DNA from: Collinsella sp.
GTDB lineage: Bacteria; Actinomycetota; Coriobacteriia; Coriobacteriales; Coriobacteriaceae
DNA length: 18,424 nt
Direction: 5' to 3'
Assembly (NCBI GenBank): GCA_019414645.1
Contig: DXLP01000040.1
Location: 1 to 18,424 of the forward strand
Of this stretch, positions 8,441 to 13,746 are shown piece by piece. The notes below the pieces were generated by a model, which searched no databases, was not told the origin of the DNA, and worked only from the letters and a program-made list of their open reading frames with translations. Numbering within the stretch: the stretch's first letter is position 1; each line of letters starts with the position of its first letter. Both the position numbers and the translations under genes were made by a program.

Positions 8441-8461
8441 AACGACTCCAATCTATGTGAA

Positions 8462-8499
8462 AACCACCACAAAAGTTCACTGTCCCCTTTGTGGTGGTT
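8462..8499 (-). terminator. Perfect 12-bp hairpin repeat, likely terminator of the metallophosphoesterase cluster
   Basis: AACCACCACAAA (8462-8473) is the exact reverse complement of TTTGTGGTGGTT (8488-8499), with a 14-nt loop containing CTGTCCCC. Read on the minus strand the stem ends in TTTTC, so it can terminate transcription of the gene ending at 8508. A degenerate relative lies at 7634-7666, indicating a dispersed repeat family rather than a one-off terminator. Confidence 0.7.
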
Positions 8500-8507
8500 C
8501 TGGCACC

Positions 8508-9053
8508 CTATAGCCCAAAGAAGCTAAGAATCTGGTCGCGGCTTACGGGCTTGTACTCGTTGGCGTCGAGGCCCACATCGTAGCGGTAAATGGGGCGCTC
8601 GCGATCGCGGTTGCGCGCGTTGGTGCGGTCTCCCCTGCTGTGGATATGCCCGTGCAGCATGATGGCGCCACGCGCCTTGCCATTCCAGCTAAGCATGGGG
8701 TAGTGGCTCATAACCAGACGATGGCCCTTGGCATAGCCGGGGGCAATCTCCAGATAATCACGCACGTCTTCCCAAATTTGCGGCACGTCGGGATCTTCCC
8801 AATCGCCGTCATGGTTACCACGGATGAGCGTCACGTTTTGGCAGGCAATACGCTCGCGCAGGCGCACCGCCTCCGCCAGGGGCAAACGATAGGTAAAGTC
8901 ACCCAGAATGTAGAGACGGTCATCCACAGCCACGCACTCATTGATGGCATCGATGACCTTGCGATTCATCTCCTCGACCGAGCCAAACGGCCGGTCCATG
9001 TCGTGCAAGATATTCGTATCGCCCAGGTGCAGATCGGCGGTAAACCACATCAT
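8508..9053 (-). CDS. Calcineurin-like metallophosphoesterase
   Basis: This 181-residue protein shows every block of the dimetal phosphoesterase fold: FTADLHLGD near the N-terminus, ILGDFTYR, LIRGNHDGDW, RLVMSHYP and MLHGHIHSRG. It is a compact member containing little besides the catalytic domain; the substrate is unknown. I place the start at the ATG at 9051-9053, because AGGA lies 8 bp before it on the minus strand. An in-frame ATG 15 bp further upstream (9066-9068) has no clear ribosome site. It is the last gene of a minus-strand cluster after a HIRAN-domain protein and a 59-residue protein, 66 bp behind the latter, and a hairpin follows at 8499-8462. The HIRAN association hints at nucleic-acid processing, which is inference only. 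Confidence 0.85.
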   Translation of the reverse strand: MMWFTADLHLGDTNILHDMDRPFGSVEEMNRKVIDAINECVAVDDRLYILGDFTYRLPLAEAVRLRERIACQNVTLIRGNHDGDWEDPDVPQIWEDVRDYLEIAPGYAKGHRLVMSHYPMLSWNGKARGAIMLHGHIHSRGDRTNARNRDRERPIYRYDVGLDANEYKPVSRDQILSFFGL

Positions 9054-9119
9054 CGTCTCTGTCCTCATTTCGCAACGTGTTCAACTCGTGCTAAGTATAC
9101 AGACGCAGCGATGCGGCGG

Positions 9120-9299
9120 TTATCCAAAGAACCCGCCGAACAGTCCGCGGCGGCGCTTGTCTTGCTTTTTCGAAGCGTCACCCTGGGTATTCTTATCCTG
9201 CCGCTTCTTACAATCCCGCTCCAACTCATCGTCATCGAGTAGCATATCCCACTCAAACGGATCGTCTGTCAGATCGAACTGGTCGTCGTCATCAAACAT
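9120..9299 (-). CDS. Small charged protein, unknown function (59 aa)
   Basis: A 59-residue frame starts at the ATG at 9297-9299, with AAGGGAGA 7 bp upstream, and ends at TAA (9120-9122). The first half is very acidic and aromatic (MFDDDDQFDLTDDPFEWDML), the middle is mixed, and the tail is strongly basic (KKQDKRRR) ending in GLFGGFFG. The abrupt acid-to-base polarity, good ribosome site and position 18 bp after the HIRAN gene argue that it is a real gene. I recognise no domain. The charge layout could suit a nucleic-acid or protein adaptor with a Gly/Phe tail, but that is a guess. Confidence 0.7.
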   Translation of the reverse strand: MFDDDDQFDLTDDPFEWDMLLDDDELERDCKKRQDKNTQGDASKKQDKRRRGLFGGFFG

Positions 9300-9317
9300 G
9301 GCAGTCTCCCTTACCGA

Positions 9318-9644
9318 TTAGCGTGCATCCACCACGTAGAGTCCAACACGCACCTGATGCCACGGGCTGCGCTCGGGAGCAACCTGTTGCACGCGGGCCT
9401 CAAATACGTCCTCATGGCCGTAATACATCATCAAGGACAGCGGGCCGACCTCGTTTCCCGGAACATAGCCAAGCTTGGTGTTGCCACAGTAAATCGCAAC
9501 CGCCTCGGGATCATGGGGATTATCGCGCTCGGCGCACAGCGTCAGTTTATCGCCCACTTTAAGATCGCCTAGGACCAAAGCGCCGTCGGCATATTGAAAT
9601 CCTGCGATATGAAATGACAGAAGAACACGTGAAGGCTCGTACAT
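9318..9644 (-). CDS. HIRAN-domain protein
   Basis: This 108-residue protein is almost entirely one HIRAN domain, the module found on SNF2 helicases such as HLTF/Rad5, where it binds 3' DNA ends, and as stand-alone bacterial proteins. The sequence shows the family path: FHIAGFQYADG, then LKVGDKLTLCAERDNPHDPE, AVAIYCGNTKLGYVPG, and MMYYG. I chose the ATG at 9642-9644, with AGAGGAG just upstream on the minus strand; a longer frame to 9674 runs through this ribosome site. It heads a compact cluster with the 59-residue protein and the metallophosphoesterase. A nuclease/phosphatase and a DNA-end-binding module encoded together suggest damaged-DNA handling, which is unproven. Confidence 0.85.
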   Translation of the reverse strand: MYEPSRVLLSFHIAGFQYADGALVLGDLKVGDKLTLCAERDNPHDPEAVAIYCGNTKLGYVPGNEVGPLSLMMYYGHEDVFEARVQQVAPERSPWHQVRVGLYVVDAR

Positions 9645-9786
9645 GGCAACTCCTCTAACGGCCGGATAAACCAACGCTTAACCTCACTGAGAAGTTTACG
9701 GGCCCGTGCGGACACGAATTCACCCGCTCGCGCCTTTCACCCAGTTGCCGCAACGCTTGCGAGACAGAGCGCTTGCAGATAAGATA

Positions 9787-10003
9787 GGGGTACGGATGGC
9801 ACCCGTGGCAGCGGGTCTTGCCAACTCCGATACACGTTTTCATCGTGAGAAGTGGCCGTCTTCGCTTACGCGGGGGCGGCTATTTCATTCGGCCGATAAA
9901 CAGGCCGAGTTCGATAGCCGCGATTAACAACGCCAGTAACGAAATAACATCGCTTACGTTCATACCAATTCCCTTCTAAAGGGAGTTGGCCCATCCGTAC
10001 CCC
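9787..10003 (-). ncRNA. Structured toxin-type mRNA with long-range 5'-3' pairing
   Basis: The 217-bp segment is closed by a perfect 13-bp inverted repeat: CCATCCGTACCCC (9991-10003) against GGGGTACGGATGG (9787-9799). Adjacent to it, GGAGTTGGC (9982-9990) pairs with GCCAACTCC (9820-9828), giving 22 bp of 5'-3' pairing with a small hairpin (ACCCG 9801-9805 / CGGGT 9812-9816) inserted in the 3' arm. The 5' part can also fold locally, trapping the ribosome site of the 27-aa frame: CCCTTTAGAAGGG, extended by CCAA/TTGG. A coding frame for a hydrophobic peptide sits inside. This layout is typical of type I toxin messages. Transcript ends are inferred from the pairing, not measured. ATA lies on both outer sides, so a tiny mobile element is an alternative. 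Confidence 0.5.
9880..9963 (-). CDS. 27-aa single-membrane-segment peptide, putative type I toxin
   Basis: The frame begins at ATG (9961-9963), preceded by AAGGGA with 7-nt spacing, and stops at TAG (9880-9882). The peptide starts MNVSDVISLL, continues as an uninterrupted aliphatic helix of about 18 residues with a single Glu, and ends GLFIGRMK, giving a basic C-terminus. This is the architecture of small holin-like or Fst/TxpA-like membrane toxins of Gram-positive bacteria, although I cannot confirm family membership by search. The ribosome site lies in a hairpin and the whole frame sits between long complementary arms (9787-10003). An antisense RNA from the plus strand would be expected; I could not identify a convincing promoter for it. 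Alternatively it is a small regulatory membrane peptide. Confidence 0.6.
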   Translation of the reverse strand: MNVSDVISLLALLIAAIELGLFIGRMK

Positions 10004-10027
10004 ATAGCAGTAGTCTAACGTTAATGA

Positions 10028-10059
10028 CAGGTAATAGGAACACTTGTTCGTATTACCTG
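10028..10059. repeat. 32-bp near-perfect palindrome between the toxin-like unit and aldH
   Basis: CAGGTAATA (10028-10036) is the exact complement of TATTACCTG (10051-10059), and the inner GAACA (10038-10042) pairs with TGTTC (10045-10049), with one mismatch between the arms and a 2-nt loop. No T-run follows on the minus strand, so it is a poor terminator for the dehydrogenase operon. It could be an operator upstream of the toxin-like transcript or a roadblock hairpin. Confidence 0.6.
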
Positions 10060-10066
10060 CCATTTC

Positions 10067-11446
10067 CTAATGCACAAACATGCGCACAAATTTGTGCTTC
10101 CAGCTTGCGTAGGGCGCATACCGAAACGGCACGTCCAGCCACGTTGCCTTGTTCACGATGCTCTTCTTATGGCTAAACGTATCGAAGCTCTCGCGGCCAT
10201 GGTACTGCCCCATGCCGCTCGCGCCCATGCCGCCAAAGCCCATATGGCTCGTAGCCAGATGCATGATCGTGTCGTTGACGCAGCCGCCGCCAAAGGGCAC
10301 GTAGCGCACAAAGCGCTGCTGAACCGCGCGATCCTGACTAAAGATATACAGGGCCAGCGGCGTCGGACGATCCGTAATAAACGCTTCGGCCTCGTCTAGG
10401 CTCTCAAACGTCAGCACCGGCAAGATGGGGCCGAAAATCTCCTCCTGCATCACGGCGTCCTCAGGCGCCACGCCGTCTAGGATCGTCGGCTCAATTTTGA
10501 GCGACGACTCGCGCGCCGTTCCTCCCAGCACAACCTTATCGGGGTCGATCAGCCCGCGCACGCGCGCAAAATGCTTGGCGTTGACAATATGACCGTAGTC
10601 CTCGTTGTCGAGCGGGTGCTCGCCAAACATGCGACGGACCTCCTCCTTGATGAGACCCAACAGCTCATCGTGCACGCGCACGTCGACCAGCAGGTAGTCG
10701 GGCGCCACGCAGGTCTGGCCCACGTTGAGCCATTTACCAAATGCGATACGCCGCGCCGCGACCTTCAGGTTTGCCGTCGCATCCACGACACAGGGGCTCT
10801 TTCCGCCCAGCTCAAGCGTCACGGGCGTAAGGTTTTTACTCGCGCGCTCCATGACGAGCTTGCCAACCGGAACACTACCGGTAAAGAAGATCTTGTCCCA
10901 GCACTCATCGAGCAGCGCTTGGTTTTCGGCGCGCCCGCCCTCGACAACCGTCACCAGGCGCGGATCAAATGCCTCTTCACAGATTTGCTTGAGCACCGCA
11001 CTCGATGCCGGAGCATAGGCACTCGGCTTGATGACCACGGTATTGCCCGCGGCAAGAGCCCCGGCGAGTGGCTCGAGCGTCAGCAAAAACGGATAGTTCC
11101 AGGGCGCCATGATAAGCGTGACGCCATAGGGCACGGCTTGCGTTTTGCACACGCTCACGGCGTTAGCGAGGTCACACGGACGCAGGCGCGGACGACTCCA
11201 TCGAGCCACATGAGCGATGTGATGACGAATCTCGGAAAGCGACGTGCCGATCTCGCACATATAGGCCTCGTCATGCGACTTTCCCAAATCGGTCTTGAGC
11301 GCATGGGCAATATCGGCCTCGTGGGCCCGCACCGCATCGCGCAGGCGCACCAGTGCGCGGCGGCGAGCATCGACATCAAACGTAGCGTGCGTCTTAAAGT
11401 AGGTGCGCTGATCGCCGACGATGCGCGCAATTTCCTCGGTGTTCAT
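10067..11446 (-). CDS. Aldehyde dehydrogenase, class 3-like
   Basis: This 459-residue NAD(P)-dependent enzyme should oxidise aldehydes to acids. Key residues are visible: the oxyanion Asn117 in PWNYP, the general base Glu212 in LELGGKSP, and the nucleophile Cys246 in NVGQTCVAPD; the EEIFGPILPV and ASGMGQYHGRESFDTFSH blocks follow. Length near 460 and the hydrophobic C-terminal tail (FRYAPYASWKHKFVRMFVH) match the AldX/YwdH and ALDH3 group, which often act on medium- or long-chain aldehydes. AGGAGGG precedes the ATG and overlaps the region just after the stop of the upstream alcohol dehydrogenase (8-bp gap), so the two are translated from one message. Together they could interconvert alcohol, aldehyde and acid. 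The substrate chain length is inferred only from family. Confidence 0.92.
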   Translation of the reverse strand: MNTEEIARIVGDQRTYFKTHATFDVDARRRALVRLRDAVRAHEADIAHALKTDLGKSHDEAYMCEIGTSLSEIRHHIAHVARWSRPRLRPCDLANAVSVCKTQAVPYGVTLIMAPWNYPFLLTLEPLAGALAAGNTVVIKPSAYAPASSAVLKQICEEAFDPRLVTVVEGGRAENQALLDECWDKIFFTGSVPVGKLVMERASKNLTPVTLELGGKSPCVVDATANLKVAARRIAFGKWLNVGQTCVAPDYLLVDVRVHDELLGLIKEEVRRMFGEHPLDNEDYGHIVNAKHFARVRGLIDPDKVVLGGTARESSLKIEPTILDGVAPEDAVMQEEIFGPILPVLTFESLDEAEAFITDRPTPLALYIFSQDRAVQQRFVRYVPFGGGCVNDTIMHLATSHMGFGGMGASGMGQYHGRESFDTFSHKKSIVNKATWLDVPFRYAPYASWKHKFVRMFVH

Positions 11447-11454
11447 GGACCCTC

Positions 11455-12675
11455 CTAGTTCTCGTCCTCAAACATACCACCTGCAACAACTTCGTACATA
11501 TGCTCGAGCTCCAGGCGGTCCATCAAAAGCGGAACGGGGTACAGCGGATTGGCCTCGGCATCGGCATGTGCCGCCATTTGCGGAATATCGGAGCGGCGAA
11601 TACCCGTCACATACTTGGGAATGTCCAAGGCGGCGTTCATTCGATCGACCCAATCGATAAAGGCCTCGGCCGCCAGGCTGTCCTGCGCGTTAACCGGCGC
11701 GATGCCGGCCATGCGGGCGAGATCGGCGAGCTTGGGAGCAGCAGCTTCGCCATAGGCGCGAAGCATATGCGGCAGGATAATGGCGTTAGCCAAGCCGTGC
11801 GGAATCCCGTAACGCCCGCCCAAGCTGTGTGCGATGGCATGAACGTATCCAACATAGGAGCGCGTAAAGGCAACACCCGCCTTATACGCCGCCGCAAGCA
11901 TATTGCGACGTGCGTGCATGTTGTCGCCATGCTCATAGGCCTCGAGCAAATTGTCGTGGATGAGCTGAACCGCCTGTCGCGCCATCTTGCGCGTATAGGG
12001 CGTGGTGCTTCGCCCGATAAAGGCCTCGACGGCATGCGTCAGGGCGTCCATCCCCGTCTGCCCCGTAATGGAGGCGGGCAGGCCGCGCGTAAACTCGGGG
12101 TCGCGCACCGCAAGGCGCGGGATAAGCACAAAGTCGTTAATGGGGTATTTATAGTGCGTCTCGTCATCGGTGATAACCGCCGCGAGCGTGACTTCGCTTC
12201 CCGTACCGGCGGTAGTGGGAACCGCAATAAGCAGCGGCAGGAGACGGTGGACGCGCAACAGGCCACGCATCTTGTTGATGGGCTTGTTTGGCTGCGCGAT
12301 ACGTGCCCCCACGCCCTTGGCACAGTCCATGGCCGATCCTCCGCCAAAGCCGATAATGGCCTGGCAGTCGTTCTCTCGATACAGGGACGCCGCTTCCTCC
12401 ACGTTTGAGACCGTAGGGTTCGCACGCGTTTCGGCATAGACCGTAACACCAATCCCCTGAGCCGTAACCGCACGCTCGAGTGATGCCGTGAGCCCCAGAC
12501 GGGCAATGCCGGGATCCGTCACGATAAGGACCTTCTGGATCGAGCGCTTTTGAAGCACTGTGGGCACATCCTCGGCATGCTCTAAAATGTGCGGCTCGGT
12601 ATAGGGCAGGATCGGCAATGCAATGCGAAAAACCGTCTGATATGTTCGGCACCAGGCACGACGGGCTAGATGCAT
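11455..12675 (-). CDS. Iron-containing alcohol dehydrogenase
   Basis: This 406-residue protein is a group III NAD(P)-dependent alcohol dehydrogenase. The nucleotide-binding GGGSAMDCAKG is at residues 111-121 and PTTAGTGSE at 153-161. Metal ligands line up with FucO: Asp210 and His214 in TGMDALTHAVEAF, His279 in VHAIAHSLGG and His293 in GIPHGLANA, all present. The N-terminal CRTYQTVFRIALPILPYTEP is typical of a subgroup found in gut anaerobes. GGGAG lies 8 bp before the ATG. It is the first gene of an operon with the aldehyde dehydrogenase 8 bp downstream, and two Rex-like palindromes lie upstream, consistent with NADH-responsive control. It likely reduces aldehydes to alcohols to regenerate NAD+; the physiological substrate is not known. 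Confidence 0.92.
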   Translation of the reverse strand: MHLARRAWCRTYQTVFRIALPILPYTEPHILEHAEDVPTVLQKRSIQKVLIVTDPGIARLGLTASLERAVTAQGIGVTVYAETRANPTVSNVEEAASLYRENDCQAIIGFGGGSAMDCAKGVGARIAQPNKPINKMRGLLRVHRLLPLLIAVPTTAGTGSEVTLAAVITDDETHYKYPINDFVLIPRLAVRDPEFTRGLPASITGQTGMDALTHAVEAFIGRSTTPYTRKMARQAVQLIHDNLLEAYEHGDNMHARRNMLAAAYKAGVAFTRSYVGYVHAIAHSLGGRYGIPHGLANAIILPHMLRAYGEAAAPKLADLARMAGIAPVNAQDSLAAEAFIDWVDRMNAALDIPKYVTGIRRSDIPQMAAHADAEANPLYPVPLLMDRLELEHMYEVVAGGMFEDEN

Positions 12676-12692
12676 AAAGGAAACTCCCTCAT

Positions 12693-12710
12693 TTGTTGAT
12701 TGGTCAACAT
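12693..12710. promoter_or_regulatory. Rex-like operator 1 upstream of the alcohol dehydrogenase operon
   Basis: TTGTTGATTGGTCAACAT is an inverted repeat (7-bp arms, 6 pairs, 4-bp spacer) matching 11 of 14 defined positions of the clostridial Rex box TTGTTAANNNNTTAACAA. It lies 18 bp before the start codon, between a TACAAT -10-like hexamer (minus strand, 12727-12722) and the ribosome site. Confidence 0.5.
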
Positions 12711-12756
12711 TTGCTCGACCGATTGTACTCAGCGACGGTCAAAGACGGCCTGCCAA

Positions 12757-12774
12757 TCGTTAATCAATCAACAT
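12757..12774. promoter_or_regulatory. Rex-like operator 2 upstream of the alcohol dehydrogenase operon
   Basis: On the minus strand ATGTTGATTGATTAACGA shares 12 of its 14 central bases with operator 1 (GTTGATTGRTYAAC) and again matches 11 of 14 Rex-box positions. The centres are 64 bp apart, close to six helical turns, on either side of the candidate -10. Confidence 0.45.
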
Positions 12775-12819
12775 CTTCATATCTCAAAATTGTTTTATTA
12801 AAAATCATTCCTAATAGGC

Positions 12820-12847
12820 TTCACATTTGGTTGCATTTATGGATAAT
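12820..12847 (+). promoter_or_regulatory. Promoter of the rubrerythrin gene
   Basis: TTCACA (12820-12825, 5 of 6 consensus) and GATAAT (12842-12847, 5 of 6) are spaced by 16 bp. Just upstream, TTAAAAATCATTCCTAA (12798-12814) is an AT-rich imperfect 8-1-8 palindrome (6 of 8 pairs) that resembles a PerR box. PerR controls reverse rubrerythrins in clostridia, but this match is weak. Confidence 0.5.
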
Positions 12848-12865
12848 AGAACTCGTCAAGACGCA

Positions 12866-12896
12866 CGTCCGGAGAGGGCCCTTACGGGACCGGACG
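12866..12896 (+). other. Leader hairpin of the rubrerythrin mRNA
   Basis: CGTCCGG (12866-12872) pairs with CCGGACG (12890-12896), with inner CCC/GGG pairing around a TTAC loop. It lies in the roughly 78-nt untranslated leader. A second small hairpin, CGATC/GATCG (12913-12927), spans the AAAGGA ribosome site. They may stabilise the message or modulate translation; function is not established. Confidence 0.4.
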
Positions 12897-12931
12897 AGCG
12901 CGCAATCGCCATCGATCGAAAGGATCGAATC

Positions 12932-13492
12932 ATGAAGTTTGTTTGCCCCGTTTGCGGTTATGTGGAAGAGTTCGACGGCGACCAGCTGCCCGAGGATTTT
13001 AAGTGCCCCCAGTGCGGCGTTCCCGGTTCTCGTTTCCTGAAGCAGGAGGAGGGCCAGCTCGAGTGGGCCGCCGAGCACGTCGTGGGCGTCGCCAAGATGG
13101 AGGGTGTCTCTGAGGACATCGTTGCCGACCTGCGCGCCAACTTTGAGGGCGAGTGCTCTGAGGTCGGTATGTACCTGGCCATGGCTCGCGTCGCTCATCG
13201 CGAGGGCTATCCCGAGATCGGCCTGTACTGGGAAAAGGCTGCCCACGAGGAGGCCGAGCATGCCGCCAAGTTCGCCGAGCTCCTGGGCGAGGTCGTGACC
13301 GACTCCACCAAGAAGAACCTCGAGATGCGCGTTGAGGCCGAGAACGGCGCCACCGCCGGCAAGACCGATCTTGCCAAGCGTGCCAAGGCCGCCGGCCTCG
13401 ATGCCATCCACGACACCGTGCACGAGATGGCTCGCGACGAGGCCCGCCACGGCAAGGCTTTCGCCGGCCTGCTCAAGCGCTACTTTGGCTAA
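12932..13492 (+). CDS. Reverse-type rubrerythrin (peroxidase)
   Basis: This 186-residue protein detoxifies hydrogen peroxide in anaerobes, using electrons delivered through its rubredoxin iron centre to a diiron site. The rubredoxin domain is at the N-terminus: Cys5 and Cys8 in CPVCGY, Cys25 and Cys28 in CPQCGVPG. This order is the reverse of classical rubrerythrin. The ferritin-like four-helix domain follows, with [11 protein letters not shown] (about 71-81), the ExxH pair Glu107/His110 in [10 protein letters not shown], an acidic EAEN segment near 135-138, and Glu170/His173 in [15 protein letters not shown] lies 7 bp before the ATG at 12932. The gene has its own promoter and a strong terminator, so it is monocistronic. 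Codon use is strongly biased (GCC, GAG, CTG), consistent with high expression. The reductase partner is not in the window. Confidence 0.92.
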   Translation: MKFVCPVCGYVEEFDGDQLPEDFKCPQCGVPGSRFLKQEEGQLEWAAEHVVGVAKMEGVSEDIVADLRANFEGECSEVGMYLAMARVAHREGYPEIGLYWEKAAHEEAEHAAKFAELLGEVVTDSTKKNLEMRVEAENGATAGKTDLAKRAKAAGLDAIHDTVHEMARDEARHGKAFAGLLKRYFG

Positions 13493-13526
13493 GCCAACCG
13501 CCTGAGACATAACCTCAAGCTCGATG

Positions 13527-13557
13527 AGGCCCGGACCGTATTGGTTCGGGCCTTTTT
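13527..13557 (+). terminator. Intrinsic terminator of the rubrerythrin gene
   Basis: AGGCCCG (13527-13533) pairs with CGGGCCT (13547-13553), extended by ACC/GGT around a short loop, and is followed by TTTTT. It lies 34 bp after the stop codon. Confidence 0.88.
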
Positions 13558-13623
13558 CGTGCCTCACGAACTTGTTAACGCCCTGAAATAGGACCGCCTT
13601 CGGCATCGGCTTCTCGTCAAAAA

Positions 13624-13746
13624 CTAAGTGAGTAGACTTTTTGGAACTTGCCGAGCACACCACCCATATTGCTTTATAAAGCCGCAGGTAAATGACTTGT
13701 TGCAAAACGGCCTGGTCGCCAAAGTGCTAAAAGCCTACTCACTTAG
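13624..13746. repeat. 123-bp palindromic intergenic repeat, copy 2
   Basis: The element starts CTAAGTGAGTAGACTTTTT and ends AAAAGCCTACTCACTTAG, with about 20-bp terminal inverted repeats and two mismatches. The interior has GCCGCAGGTAAATGACTTG and CCTGGTCGCCAAAGT, the latter identical to copy 3; the two copies agree at roughly four of five positions by eye. Its right end overlaps the 3' end of the nuclease-like gene on the minus strand and provides that gene's last three codons and stop. It lies in the same orientation as copies 1 and 3. Confidence 0.88.

Noticed and set aside
9706..9927. Plus-strand frame across the toxin-like region
   Set aside because: No ribosome site, basic and composition-driven; it overlaps the inverted arms that are better explained as RNA structure.
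12821..13705. Minus-strand frame opposite rubrerythrin
   Set aside because: Antisense shadow of a strongly codon-biased gene; it also crosses the terminator and the repeat.
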